DNA of 13,855 nt from NCBI GenBank assembly GCA_003164825.1, contig PLUH01000211.1:5301-19155 (forward strand), in the 5' to 3' direction. The notes beneath the pieces are model-generated. The model worked only from the letters and a program-made list of their open reading frames with translations. It searched no databases and was not told the DNA's origin. The translations under genes and the position numbers were made by a program. Numbering within the stretch: position 1 is the stretch's first letter; every line of letters begins with the position of its first letter. The DNA is from Hyphomicrobiales bacterium. GTDB lineage: Bacteria; Pseudomonadota; Alphaproteobacteria; Rhizobiales; Beijerinckiaceae. Positions 1 to 6,460 of the stretch are shown piece after piece.

Positions 1-210
1 CTTGCGCGCTTCGTCGCGTCCGGAGGCCAGCGCCGCCTGCAGCATCTCGATCGCGGCGCGGCGGAACGCCGCGGGGTCGCCGGAAAGCCGCTCATGCAAA
101 AGGGTGAGCTTTTCCAGAAGCTTGGCGCGCTCGACGCCCTTCGACGGCGGGGGCGGCGCGCGCGGCGCGCGGGAGCGGCGTTCGAGCGCCGGGGAATGGG
201 CGTATGACAT
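1..210 (-). CDS. Partial CDS (N-terminal 70 codons), possibly PII uridylyltransferase GlnD
   Basis: Seen: an open minus-strand frame of 70 codons starts at ATG 210-208 and runs off the left edge without a stop. A purine-rich GAGGGGGGA lies about ten bases upstream of the ATG and supports this start. The first ~25 residues are Ser/Arg/Pro rich. Then comes a helical stretch with the pattern LLEKLTLLHERLSGDPAAF, followed by an Ala/Arg-rich amphipathic helix ending GRDEARK. Family knowledge: GlnD proteins of alphaproteobacteria begin with a similar 'L..L.....GD...R.A....L.AAL..GR.EA' helical region before the nucleotidyltransferase domain. GlnD uridylylates and deuridylylates PII proteins in nitrogen control. 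The catalytic domain is outside the window, so this name is inference. It is probably transcribed in the same direction as gshB, 59 bp downstream of it. Confidence 0.5.
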   Translation of the reverse strand, partial: MSYAHSPALERRSRAPRAPPPPSKGVERAKLLEKLTLLHERLSGDPAAFRRAAIEMLQAALASGRDEARK

Positions 211-269
211 CGAACGTATATCCCCCCTCGGCCCGGCGGCCGCAAGGCCAGCCGGCGCCACGAGACATG

Positions 270-1217
270 TTATTTCCTGGTAACCTTGGCCTCGATCGTG
301 TCCCAGATCGCCGCCGCGAGGTCAGGCCCGCCAAGACGCTTGACCGCGCGGATTCCGGTCGGCGAGGTGACATTGATCTCCGTCAGATAGCCGTCGATGA
401 CATCGATGCCGACGAACAGAAGGCCGCGCTTCCTCAACTCGGGCCCGATCGTCGAGCAAATCGCGCGTTCCCTTTCGGTAAGGTCGGTTTCCTTCGCCGC
501 GCCACCGCGCACCATGTTCGAGCGGATGTCGTCGCCCGTCGGCACGCGATTGATCACGCCCTTCGCCTCGCCGTCGACCAGGATGATCCGCTTGTCTCCT
601 TTCGCCACCGCCGGCAGGAACTTCTGGATCACCCAGGGCTCGCGAAAGGTGGCGCTGAACAGGTCGAACAGCGAGCCGAAATTCGGGTCTTGGACGCCGA
701 CCTTGAACACCGCCGCGCCGCCGAAGCCGTAGAGCGGCTTCATCACCACTTCGCCGTGCTGGGTGCGGAACGCCTCGATCGCCGCCCGGTCGCGGGCGAT
801 CAGGGTCGGCGGCATCAGCTCGGGGAAATCCATCACGAACAGCTTCTCCGGCGCGTTGCGCACGCCGCTCGGATCGTTGACGACCAGCGTCTTCGGTTGG
901 ATGCGCTCGAGAATGTGGGTCGTTGCGATATAGGCGAGATCGAACGGCGGGTCTTGCCGGAGAAGCAGGACGTCGACGGTCGAGAGGTCGGTGAGGCTCG
1001 CTTCGCCCAGTCGCGCATGATCGCCCTCGACGTCCTTGACGGCGAGAGGCTCCGCCATCGCCTCGACGCGCCTACCGTTGAGCCGCAGACGATCGGGCGT
1101 GTAATGCAGCAGCTTATGGCCGCGCGCCTGAGCTTCGAGGAGCAGCGCAAAAGTCGAATCGCCGGCGATGCGGATGCGCTCGATCGGGTCCATCTGCACG
1201 GCGACGGTCAGGGGCAT
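270..1217 (-). CDS. gshB: Glutathione synthetase (ATP-grasp)
   Basis: Cytoplasmic ligase joining gamma-glutamylcysteine and glycine to give glutathione with ATP hydrolysis, the second step of glutathione synthesis. The 315-residue length matches the ~316 of E. coli GshB. Seen: the N-terminal domain begins VAVQMDPIERI, followed by the family segment GDSTFALLLEAQARGH (residues 19-34). NDPSGVRNAPEKL lies at 114-126. The ATP-grasp core has VMKPLYGFGGAAVF (158-171) with its glycine-rich flexible loop, VINRVPTGDDIRSN at 221-234, and the metal/nucleotide segment EINVTSPTGIR (280-290). The ATG at 1217-1215 fits the family start, although the Shine-Dalgarno is weak. The gene follows yraN by 36 bp on the same strand and is probably part of the rsmI-yraN-gshB run. 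The protein is complete and ordinary. Confidence 0.96.
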   Translation of the reverse strand: MPLTVAVQMDPIERIRIAGDSTFALLLEAQARGHKLLHYTPDRLRLNGRRVEAMAEPLAVKDVEGDHARLGEASLTDLSTVDVLLLRQDPPFDLAYIATTHILERIQPKTLVVNDPSGVRNAPEKLFVMDFPELMPPTLIARDRAAIEAFRTQHGEVVMKPLYGFGGAAVFKVGVQDPNFGSLFDLFSATFREPWVIQKFLPAVAKGDKRIILVDGEAKGVINRVPTGDDIRSNMVRGGAAKETDLTERERAICSTIGPELRKRGLLFVGIDVIDGYLTEINVTSPTGIRAVKRLGGPDLAAAIWDTIEAKVTRK

Positions 1218-1253
1218 GGGCGTCCGGTCGAAGCGAGGTTCGCTTTGGGGGAA

Positions 1254-1646
1254 TCAGTCAATCTCCAGCCTATACGCGGACGGCGTGTGACGGGGAAGGC
1301 GTCCGGGCGCGACGAATATGGCGTCGCCCCGAAGGGTCAGGCCCGCCGCCCAGGGGTTCCGCGCCAGCCACACCCGCGCCGCGCGCGCGATTCGCCGCCG
1401 CTTGGTCGCGCTGATCGAGATCGCCGCGACCTCCATGTCCGCACGCGCCTTGACCTCGACGAAGGCGATCGCGCCGCCTCTTTTGGCGATGAGGTCGATT
1501 TCGCCGCCGGAGACGACAAACCGGCGCGCGAGAATCCTATAGCCCTTGAGGCGAAGCATGAGCGCGGCGATCGATTCCGCCTTGAGACCAAAAAGATGGG
1601 CGCCGCGCCGGCGTTTGGTCCGCTCAGGGGGGCCCGCGCCGCTCAC
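1254..1646 (-). CDS. yraN: UPF0102/YraN family nuclease-like protein
   Basis: A 130-residue protein of the YraN (UPF0102) family. It has a predicted restriction-endonuclease-like fold, and its cellular role is not firmly established. Seen: conserved Glu24 in the helix LKAESIAALMLRLKGYRIL, then the catalytic-type core GGEIDLIAKRGG (residues 47-58) and FVEVKAR (62-68). This gives the Asp51...Glu64-x-Lys66 arrangement of the nuclease superfamily. The N-terminus is basic (TKRRRG). The start codon is GTG at 1646-1644 and overlaps the rsmI stop as GTGA, so translational coupling with rsmI is likely. A downstream start would lose the conserved Glu24 helix. Family knowledge: yraN sits near rsmI and the LpoA-type gene in many proteobacteria, as here. 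Confidence 0.9.
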   Translation of the reverse strand: MSGAGPPERTKRRRGAHLFGLKAESIAALMLRLKGYRILARRFVVSGGEIDLIAKRGGAIAFVEVKARADMEVAAISISATKRRRIARAARVWLARNPWAAGLTLRGDAIFVAPGRLPRHTPSAYRLEID

Positions 1647-2575
1647 CGCGCGGCGCCGGCGAGCGCGAGCGCGCGCGCATAGACCTGCCGTCTCGGCAGG
1701 CCGTGCTTGGCGGCGACCGCCGCCGCCGCGTCCCTGACCGAGAGGTTGGCCAGCAACTCGGCGATCTCCCGGTCGAGCACGTCGTCGGCGATCGGCGCGC
1801 GCGCCTCAGCCGCGCCGACGACGATCACGATCTCGCCCCGCGGCGCCTCTTGTCGCTCGTATTCGGCGGCGAGCGCGTCGAGCGCGCCGCGCCTCAGCTC
1901 CTCATGCAGCTTGGTCAGTTCGCGCGCGACCGCGGCGGGCCGCGGCCCAAGCTCGAGCGCGAGGTCGGCGAGGGTCTCGGCCAGGCGCCCCGGCGCTTCG
2001 TAGAAGATGAGCGTGCCGGGCACGGCGGCGAGCGCGTTGATGCGCTCCCGCCGCGCCGCGCGCTTGGGCGGTAGGAACCCTTCGAAGAAGAAACGGTCGG
2101 TCGGCAGAGCCGCGACGCAAAGCGCGGCGAGCGCCGCGGACGGGCCCGGCGCGGCGGTGACGGCGAAGCCCTGGGCGACCGCTTCCGCGACCAGCCTATA
2201 GCCGGGATCGGAAATGAGCGGCGTTCCGGCGTCGGAAATGAGCGCCAACGCTTGCCCATCGGCGATCCGTCGCAGCGCGCGCGGGCGCGCCTCGGCGGCG
2301 TTGTGCTCGTGGTAGGGCGAGAGCGGCGTCTCAATCCCGTAACGCGCGAGCAACGTGCGCGAGACGCGGGTGTCCTCGGCCAGGATCAAGTCGGCGCCGG
2401 CCAGGATCGCCAGAGCCCGCAAGGTCACGTCGGCGAGGTTGCCAATTGGCGTCGCCACGATATAGAGCCCGGCGTTCAGCGGCGCTGCGGGGACCGGCGC
2501 GCCGCCGACGACAAAGCTTCGGTTCAATCGGGCGATCCCGGCGCCTTCGCTCAGCGGAGCCTTTATCGTGGTCAT
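1643..2575 (-). CDS. rsmI: 16S rRNA (cytidine(1402)-2'-O)-methyltransferase RsmI
   Basis: SAM-dependent methyltransferase of the tetrapyrrole-methylase fold that 2'-O-methylates C1402 of 16S rRNA in the decoding centre. Seen (numbering from ATG 2575): LYIVATPIGNLADVTLRAL at 37-55, LAEDTRVSRTLL at 65-76, SDAGTPLISDPGYRLV at 114-129, and APGPSAALAALCVAALPTD at 142-160 followed by RFFFEGFLPPK. These are all hallmark RsmI blocks. Start choice: the frame is open to 2773, but the ATG at 2575 has GGTGGGAAG about ten bases upstream and gives 310 residues, close to the family's 280-310. The ATG at 2626 has no good ribosome site and adds unrelated sequence. The 3' end overlaps yraN by 4 bp (GTGA). It is divergent from the lipoprotein gene starting at 2756. 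Confidence 0.95.
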   Translation of the reverse strand: MTTIKAPLSEGAGIARLNRSFVVGGAPVPAAPLNAGLYIVATPIGNLADVTLRALAILAGADLILAEDTRVSRTLLARYGIETPLSPYHEHNAAEARPRALRRIADGQALALISDAGTPLISDPGYRLVAEAVAQGFAVTAAPGPSAALAALCVAALPTDRFFFEGFLPPKRAARRERINALAAVPGTLIFYEAPGRLAETLADLALELGPRPAAVARELTKLHEELRRGALDALAAEYERQEAPRGEIVIVVGAAEARAPIADDVLDREIAELLANLSVRDAAAAVAAKHGLPRRQVYARALALAGAAR

Positions 2576-2755
2576 TTTCGCAAGACTTCCCACCGATGGC
2601 CCGGGCGGCCGAATTGTCGACGACATAGCCAAGCGCAGGTGAAAATGCCACAATTTCCGCCGACTGCCGGCGAATCGTCTCTGTCGCGCGCCGACAAGCG
2701 AACCGATGACGCGAGGCGCCTCCGGCTCTCGACGGGACTGGGGCGAGAGGTGGCG
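2576..2755. promoter_or_regulatory. Divergent intergenic region between rsmI and the lipoprotein gene
   Basis: This 180-bp gap separates two divergent starts and must hold at least one promoter in each direction. I see no pair of -35/-10 hexamers good enough to place either promoter. The rsmI ribosome site (GGTGGGAAG on the minus strand) lies at the left end, and the lipoprotein ribosome site (GAGAGG at about 2745-2750) lies at the right end. Long open frames cross this gap on both strands, but that is expected at this GC content. Confidence 0.35.
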
Positions 2756-3955
2756 ATGAGATTTTCCGCTCAAAAGCCGGAAGAGGGAGGGAGCGTCACG
2801 CGGCGAGCGTTGCTTGGCGGCGGGTTGGCGTTTGCGGTCGCAGGGTGCAATTCGAGCGGCGTCGATTTTGGCGCAGGCGGGCCGGGGGTTTCAGCTCCGC
2901 CGCCCGCCGGCGCACCGCTGGTCGGCGAGACGCTCGGCTCCGGGCCGGTTCGCGTCGGCATGATTCTGCCGCTGACGCAAAACGGCGGGCCAAGCCCGAT
3001 CGGCGTCTCGATGCGCAACGCGGCCCAATTGGCGGTCGACGATTTCGGTGGTCCTTACATCACGCTGATGGTTCAAGACGACCATTCGAGCTCGGACGGC
3101 GCCGCCCAAGCCGCTCAATCGGAACTCGGCGCGGGGGCCCAACTCATCCTCGGGCCGGTGTTCGCCAACGACGTGCGAGCGGCATCGGCGGCGGCAAAAT
3201 CGGCCGGCCGGCCGATGATCGCCTTTTCGACCGACGCGAGCGTCGCTGCCCCGGGCGTTTATCTGCTGTCGTTCCTGATCGAAACCTATGTCGACCGGAT
3301 CGTCCAGTACTCCGTCTCGAGCGGCAAGAAGTCGTTCGCGATCATGGCGCCGCAAAACGATTACGGCAACGTCGCGACCGACCGGTTCCAGCAGACCGCT
3401 GCCGGCGTGAACGCGCAAATCGTCGTCACCGCCCGCTACTCCGCGGGCCAGATGGCGACCGCGGCGCAACAGGTCGCGGCGGTGCAAGGCCAGGTTGACG
3501 CCCTGTTCATTCCCGAGCAGGCCGACGCGATGCAGGCGGTCGCCAACGCTTTGTCTTCGAACAGCGTCAAGACTCAACTTTTGGGAACCGGCGTCTGGAA
3601 CGACGCCAGGGTGCTCAAGATACCGCAAATGCAGGGCGCCTGGTTTTCGGCGCCCGACAATTCCGGTTTCAATGCGTTCGCACAGCGCTACAAAGCCAAA
3701 TTCAACAGCGAACCGGCGCGCCTCGCCACCCTCTCCTATGACGCGGCGACGCTGGCCGCCGCGCTCGCCCGGAATGGCGGGCCGGACCCCTACAACGAAA
3801 GAGCGCTGACCAACGTATCGGGCTTCAGCGGCGCCGATGGCGTCTTCCGCTTCCGCCCCGACGGAACCAACGAGCGCGGCCTCGCGGTGATCGAGATCGA
3901 CGGCGGCGCCGCCAAGGTGATCAGTCCCGCGCCGCGCAGCTTTGTCGCCGGGTGA
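2756..3955 (+). CDS. Penicillin-binding protein activator / Leu-Ile-Val-binding-fold lipoprotein
   Basis: A 399-residue exported lipoprotein with a type I periplasmic-binding fold. Seen: basic N-terminus with TRRALLGG (15-22), hydrophobic LAFAVA, then a lipobox V-A-G-C with the lipidated Cys31. A Gly/Pro/Ala-rich linker runs to about 60. The binding-protein domain starts at VRVGMILPLTQNGG (65-78) and continues through AAQLAVDDFGGPYITLMVQD, LILGPVFANDVRAA, MIAFSTDASVA, FAIMAPQNDYGN and LATLSYDAATLAAAL. Start: ATG 2756 has GAGAGG upstream and begins the signal peptide; the longer open frame upstream is antisense to rsmI. Family knowledge: alphaproteobacterial members are annotated as penicillin-binding protein activators, distant relatives of the C-terminal domain of E. 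coli LpoA. The rsmI/yraN neighbourhood supports that over an amino-acid transporter, as no permease or ATPase gene is adjacent. The exact partner is unknown. Confidence 0.85.
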   Translation: MRFSAQKPEEGGSVTRRALLGGGLAFAVAGCNSSGVDFGAGGPGVSAPPPAGAPLVGETLGSGPVRVGMILPLTQNGGPSPIGVSMRNAAQLAVDDFGGPYITLMVQDDHSSSDGAAQAAQSELGAGAQLILGPVFANDVRAASAAAKSAGRPMIAFSTDASVAAPGVYLLSFLIETYVDRIVQYSVSSGKKSFAIMAPQNDYGNVATDRFQQTAAGVNAQIVVTARYSAGQMATAAQQVAAVQGQVDALFIPEQADAMQAVANALSSNSVKTQLLGTGVWNDARVLKIPQMQGAWFSAPDNSGFNAFAQRYKAKFNSEPARLATLSYDAATLAAALARNGGPDPYNERALTNVSGFSGADGVFRFRPDGTNERGLAVIEIDGGAAKVISPAPRSFVAG

Positions 3956-4039
3956 CCGGGAGCGGCGACAGTTGCGTAATGATTCACGGCGCCCGGCGGC
4001 CGGAAAAGGAGCCGCGCCGACGGTCAACGCCATGAGAGC

Positions 4040-5035
4040 CTAAAGCATGCTCGGCAGCACCCGATCGGGCGGCCGGTGGCCGTCGACGAAAGTCCGGATG
4101 TTGATGATGACCTTTTCGCCCATGTCGGCGCGGCCCTCGTGCGTCGCCGAGCCCATATGCGGCAACAGCGTCACCATGCCGGCCTTGGCGAGCGCGATCA
4201 GTTTCTCGTTGACCGCGGGCGCGTGCTCGAAGACGTCGAGCCCGGCGTTAGCGAGTTCGCCCGCTTCGAGCATCCGGATGAGCGCGTTCTCGTCGACGAT
4301 CTCGCCGCGCGCGGTGTTGATGAGAATGGCGTCCGGCCGGAGATGCTTGAGCCGGCGGGCCGACAGGAGATGATAGGTGCCTGGCGTATGCGGGCAGTTG
4401 ATCGAGACGAAATCCATTCGCGCCAGCATCTGGTCGAGCGAATCCCAGTAGGTCGCCTCGAGCGATTCCTCGATTTGCGCCGCGACCCGGCGCCGATTGT
4501 GATAGTGGATGGACATCCCGAACGCGCGCGCCCGCCGCGCGAGCGCCTGGCCGATGCGTCCCATGCCCACGATGCCGAGACGCTTGCCGGTGATCCGGCG
4601 CCCCAGCATCCAGGTCGGCGACCACCCGGCCCACCGCCCCTCCGGGATGATGCGCGAGCCCTCCACCAGCCGCCTCGCTGTTGACAGAATCAGCGCCATT
4701 GTCATGTCGGCGGTGTCCTCCGTGAGCACGCCGGGGGTGTTGGTGACGGTGATGCCGCGGCGGAGCGCGCTGGTGACGTCGATATGATCGACCCCATTGC
4801 CGAAATTGGCGATCAGCCGCATCTGCTCTCCCGCTTGCGCGATCATCGCCGAATTGATGTGGTCGGTGATGGTCGGCACGAGCACGTCGGCCTCACGCAT
4901 CGCCTCGACGATCTCGGCTTGGGACATAGCCTTGTCTTCGAGGTTGAGCCGGGCGTCGAACAGTTCGCGCATCCGGGTCTCGACCAGCTCGGGCAACCGC
5001 CGGGTGACCACCACGAGGGGTCTTTTCTTGGTCAT
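4040..5035 (-). CDS. D-2-hydroxyacid dehydrogenase (glyoxylate/hydroxypyruvate reductase, D-glycerate dehydrogenase type)
   Basis: A 331-residue NAD(P)H-dependent cytoplasmic dehydrogenase of the D-isomer-specific 2-hydroxyacid family. The likely reaction is glyoxylate to glycolate or hydroxypyruvate to D-glycerate. Seen: substrate-domain motif ANFGNGVDHIDV (76-87) and NTPGVLTEDTADMTMALIL (99-117). The Rossmann motif G157-M-G159-R-I-G162 has N180-R181-R182 after beta-2, which suggests NADPH use. NCPHTPGTYHLL is at 213-224. The catalytic Arg243 is in INTARGEIVDE and the catalytic His293 in LLPHMGSAT. Oddity: the acidic residue normally 29 positions after the Arg (the Glu of the usual D-V-F-x-x-E-P) is Ala272 here (FEHAP, codon GCG). 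The rest of the protein looks intact. It converges on the upstream lipoprotein gene and is divergent from the SH3 gene. ATG 5035 is chosen from the family start; its ribosome site (AAGGGCGG) is weak. Confidence 0.93.
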   Translation of the reverse strand: MTKKRPLVVVTRRLPELVETRMRELFDARLNLEDKAMSQAEIVEAMREADVLVPTITDHINSAMIAQAGEQMRLIANFGNGVDHIDVTSALRRGITVTNTPGVLTEDTADMTMALILSTARRLVEGSRIIPEGRWAGWSPTWMLGRRITGKRLGIVGMGRIGQALARRARAFGMSIHYHNRRRVAAQIEESLEATYWDSLDQMLARMDFVSINCPHTPGTYHLLSARRLKHLRPDAILINTARGEIVDENALIRMLEAGELANAGLDVFEHAPAVNEKLIALAKAGMVTLLPHMGSATHEGRADMGEKVIINIRTFVDGHRPPDRVLPSML

Positions 5036-5254
5036 GAGCGCCGCCCTTATCGCCCGCGCGGCGCTGTCGCCGCCGCCCCACTTTCAGCCATCCGGTTCCG
5101 CGCCTTCAAACAGTTTACGCCTCGTTAACGACAGACGACGCAAATGGTTGAGCCAGGGCGCCGCCCGCGGGTCCATGTCCGCCGGCTTGGCGGCCTCTCT
5201 AGCAGAAGAGCGGGCAAAGACAAGGATGGCCGGTCCGCCGTCGAGGAAGTCGGT
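5036..5254. promoter_or_regulatory. Divergent intergenic region, dehydrogenase / SH3 gene
   Basis: This 219-bp gap lies between two divergent starts. The only element I can place with confidence is the Shine-Dalgarno of the SH3 gene, GAGGAAG at about 5243-5249, five bases before its ATG. Promoters for both genes must lie here, but no convincing hexamer pair was found. An antisense frame crosses the region without family resemblance. Confidence 0.3.
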
Positions 5255-5800
5255 ATGAGACGAGACAGGCATCCCATTCTCATGCTTTTGGTCGCCCGCC
5301 GCGCCATTCTTGCGATGGCGCTTGCATTGTTTCTGGCTCCAGGTCTGGCGCTCGCCGATCCGATCGGACCGGTCACCAAGCTGCCCCTGCCGCGCTTCGC
5401 CAGCCTGAAGACCGATCGCGTCAACCTGCGCGAAGGCCCGTCGAAGGACCACGCGACCAAATGGGTCTATCAGCGGGCGGGACTTCCGGTCGAAATCACG
5501 GCCGAGTTCGAAATATGGCGCAAGGTCCGCGATTCGGAAGGCGTCGAGGGATGGGTCCTTCACTCATTGCTGTCCGGCCGGCGAACCGCGCTGGTGACGC
5601 CCAACAAGAAGGGAGAGAACTCGAAAATCTACGTCCGCCCGTCCGCATCGGACGAATTGGCCGCGACGCTTCAGGCAGGCGTAATCGTCAACATCCGCAA
5701 TTGCGACGGCTCCTGGTGTCTGGTCGACGGCGATGGGTTCAAGGGGTATGTTGAACAGGTGAAATTGTGGGGCGTGTACCCCGACGAAAGGATCGAATGA
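5255..5800 (+). CDS. Secreted protein with two bacterial SH3-like domains
   Basis: A 181-residue exported protein; its molecular function is not known. Seen: N-terminal signal peptide with basic start MRRDRH, hydrophobic core about 16-30, and probable cleavage after A-L-A at residue 34. The first SH3-like repeat is at about 50-115 with the signature DRVNLREGPSKDHATKW and WRKVRDSEGVEGWVLHSLLSG. The second, at about 122-175, has KIYVRPSASDELAATLQAG, NCDGSWCLV and GFKGYVEQVKLWGVY. This two-repeat layout matches the SH3_4-type family common in alphaproteobacteria, which is thought to bind peptidoglycan or periplasmic partners. Two cysteines, C150 and C155, could form a disulfide. Start: ATG 5255 has GAGGAAG five bases upstream and opens the signal peptide. 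The upstream extension of the frame looks non-coding. No transcriptional partner lies on this strand. Confidence 0.88.
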   Translation: MRRDRHPILMLLVARRAILAMALALFLAPGLALADPIGPVTKLPLPRFASLKTDRVNLREGPSKDHATKWVYQRAGLPVEITAEFEIWRKVRDSEGVEGWVLHSLLSGRRTALVTPNKKGENSKIYVRPSASDELAATLQAGVIVNIRNCDGSWCLVDGDGFKGYVEQVKLWGVYPDERIE

Positions 5801-5826
5801 GGGGCGGCTGGCTGACGACGCGGCAA

Positions 5827-5902
5827 TGGTGGGCCGGGCAGGACTCGAACCTGCAACCAGACCGTTATGAGCGGCCGGCTCTGACCATTGAGCTACCGGC
5901 CC
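5827..5902 (-). tRNA. tRNA with CAU anticodon, probably tRNA-Ile2 (lysidine-modified)
   Basis: The minus strand folds as a complete 76-nt tRNA with the terminal CCA encoded (5829-5827) and A73 at 5830. Acceptor stem GGGCCGG pairs with CCGGCCC. The D arm is GCTC/GAGC with an 8-nt loop AATGGTCA. The anticodon stem is GGCCG/CGGTC (one G-U) with loop CTCATAA; the anticodon CAT reads as atg on the plus strand at 5867-5869. The T arm is GCAGG/CCTGC with loop TTCGAGT. It is not an initiator: it lacks the three G-C pairs flanking the anticodon loop and has a normal G1-C72 pair. The short D loop and variable-loop bases resemble Ile2 rather than elongator Met, so Ile (CAU read as AUA after TilS modification) is preferred; Met is the alternative. 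It lies 26 bp past the SH3 stop, on the opposite strand. Confidence 0.95.
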
Positions 5903-5923
5903 GACTTGGGGCGCGCCGCGACG

Positions 5924-5952
5924 GGTAAAGCGCAAAAAGCGCGCGGTGGCAA
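5924..5952 (-). promoter_or_regulatory. Candidate tRNA promoter
   Basis: On the minus strand, TTGCCA (plus strand 5947-5952) and TTTACC (plus strand 5924-5929) are separated by exactly 17 bases. They lie about 20 bases upstream of the tRNA 5' end at 5902. The -35 is close to consensus and the -10 is poor. A very GC-rich stretch between the -10 and the tRNA would suit a stringently controlled stable-RNA promoter, which is inference. Confidence 0.4.
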
Positions 5953-6460
5953 TCATGAGGTCGTCGCGTCGGCGCCCTCGCCCTGCTGGAGGTCGTACAA
6001 TTCCTTCGTCATTTTCTTGCGAAAATCAGAATTCGTGCTATAACTTCCCATTCGCGGATCGAGCGGGCGTCTTGCGAGGCGCCGGGCAGGAAAAAGGGGA
6101 CAGGAACTTCTTTTATTTTTTCAGCCGTAACTGATGAAATGTCGGGGTTCTGACGAACAAAGCCAAGCAGATCCAAGCCAGTTTTAATTGGTTTTGTTTG
6201 GCCCGGCTTGGTTTTGCTCGGTCGATTTTGCCTCGGGCCGAACCGACGACCTCGCTTGAATCGCCTCGACGGCGGTTGCGTCAAAGGAGTGACACTCAAA
6301 GCCGAAGACACAAATGACCACGGTGGAACCCAAAGGGCGTCGTTTGGACGAGATTGGCGCGCCCAGTGTTGTGTAACATTGGCTCCGGCCTCTCGCCGGC
6401 CCTAACTTCGCCACGCTATTTGGGTTCCTCGGCGAGGCTAGGCGGTCGAACAAGGAACAT
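5953..6460. other. Gene-poor, locally AT-rich intergenic stretch upstream of lptC
   Basis: Between the tRNA and lptC there are 558 bp with no gene I can support. The middle (about 6000-6230) is clearly richer in A and T than the rest of the window and contains runs such as TTCTTTTATTTTTTCAG. It carries a block AAAAAGGGGACAGGAAC (about 6091-6107), two copies of a TTGGTTTTG-type direct repeat, and two overlapping inverted repeats (6173-6211 and 6200-6239). Small open frames on both strands show no family resemblance. The right end should hold the lptC promoter; the lptC ribosome site CAAGGAAC lies at 6451-6458. The stretch could be a decayed mobile-element remnant or a small RNA locus; neither is shown. 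Confidence 0.5.
6188..6221 (+). repeat. Two-copy imperfect direct repeat, 20-bp period
   Basis: TTGGTTTTG at 6188-6196 and again at 6208-6216 begin two 14-base units of the form TTGGTTTTGYTYGG, spaced by 20 bases. The block overlaps inverted repeats: CCAAGCC at 6173-6179 pairs with GGCTTGG at 6205-6211, and GGCCCG at 6200-6205 pairs with CGGGCC at 6234-6239. The two hairpins share bases and would be mutually exclusive in RNA. Confidence 0.6.

Noticed and set aside
204..1682. A 492-codon plus-strand open frame across gshB and yraN
   Set aside because: It is antisense to two genes with clear family motifs, and its composition (Arg/Asp/His/Leu rich without domains) is the usual mirror of GC-rich coding DNA.
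2252..2755. 168-codon upstream extension of the lipoprotein frame
   Set aside because: It runs antisense through rsmI, would bury the signal peptide, and the ATG at 2756 has its own ribosome site.
3989..4018. GGCGC...GCGCC inverted repeat between the convergent lipoprotein and dehydrogenase genes as a terminator
   Set aside because: Only five outer pairs around a 20-base loop and no T-run on either strand; too weak to call an intrinsic terminator.
2891..4033. A 380-codon minus-strand open frame opposite the lipoprotein gene
   Set aside because: No recognisable domain; the plus strand has a signal peptide, lipobox and binding-protein fold over the same bases.
5084..5563. Minus-strand 159-codon frame over the SH3 gene and its promoter region
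   Set aside because: The plus strand shows a signal peptide and two SH3-like repeats; the minus frame has no family features.
5827..5902. tRNA 3' end as an attachment site for an integrated element
   Set aside because: No integrase gene and no repeat of the tRNA 3' end were seen in the window; both sides are ordinary chromosomal genes.
6171..6181. ATCCAAGCCAG shared between the tRNA-lptC gap and the right-edge repeat (13839-13849)
   Set aside because: Eleven matching bases with unrelated flanks; compatible with chance.
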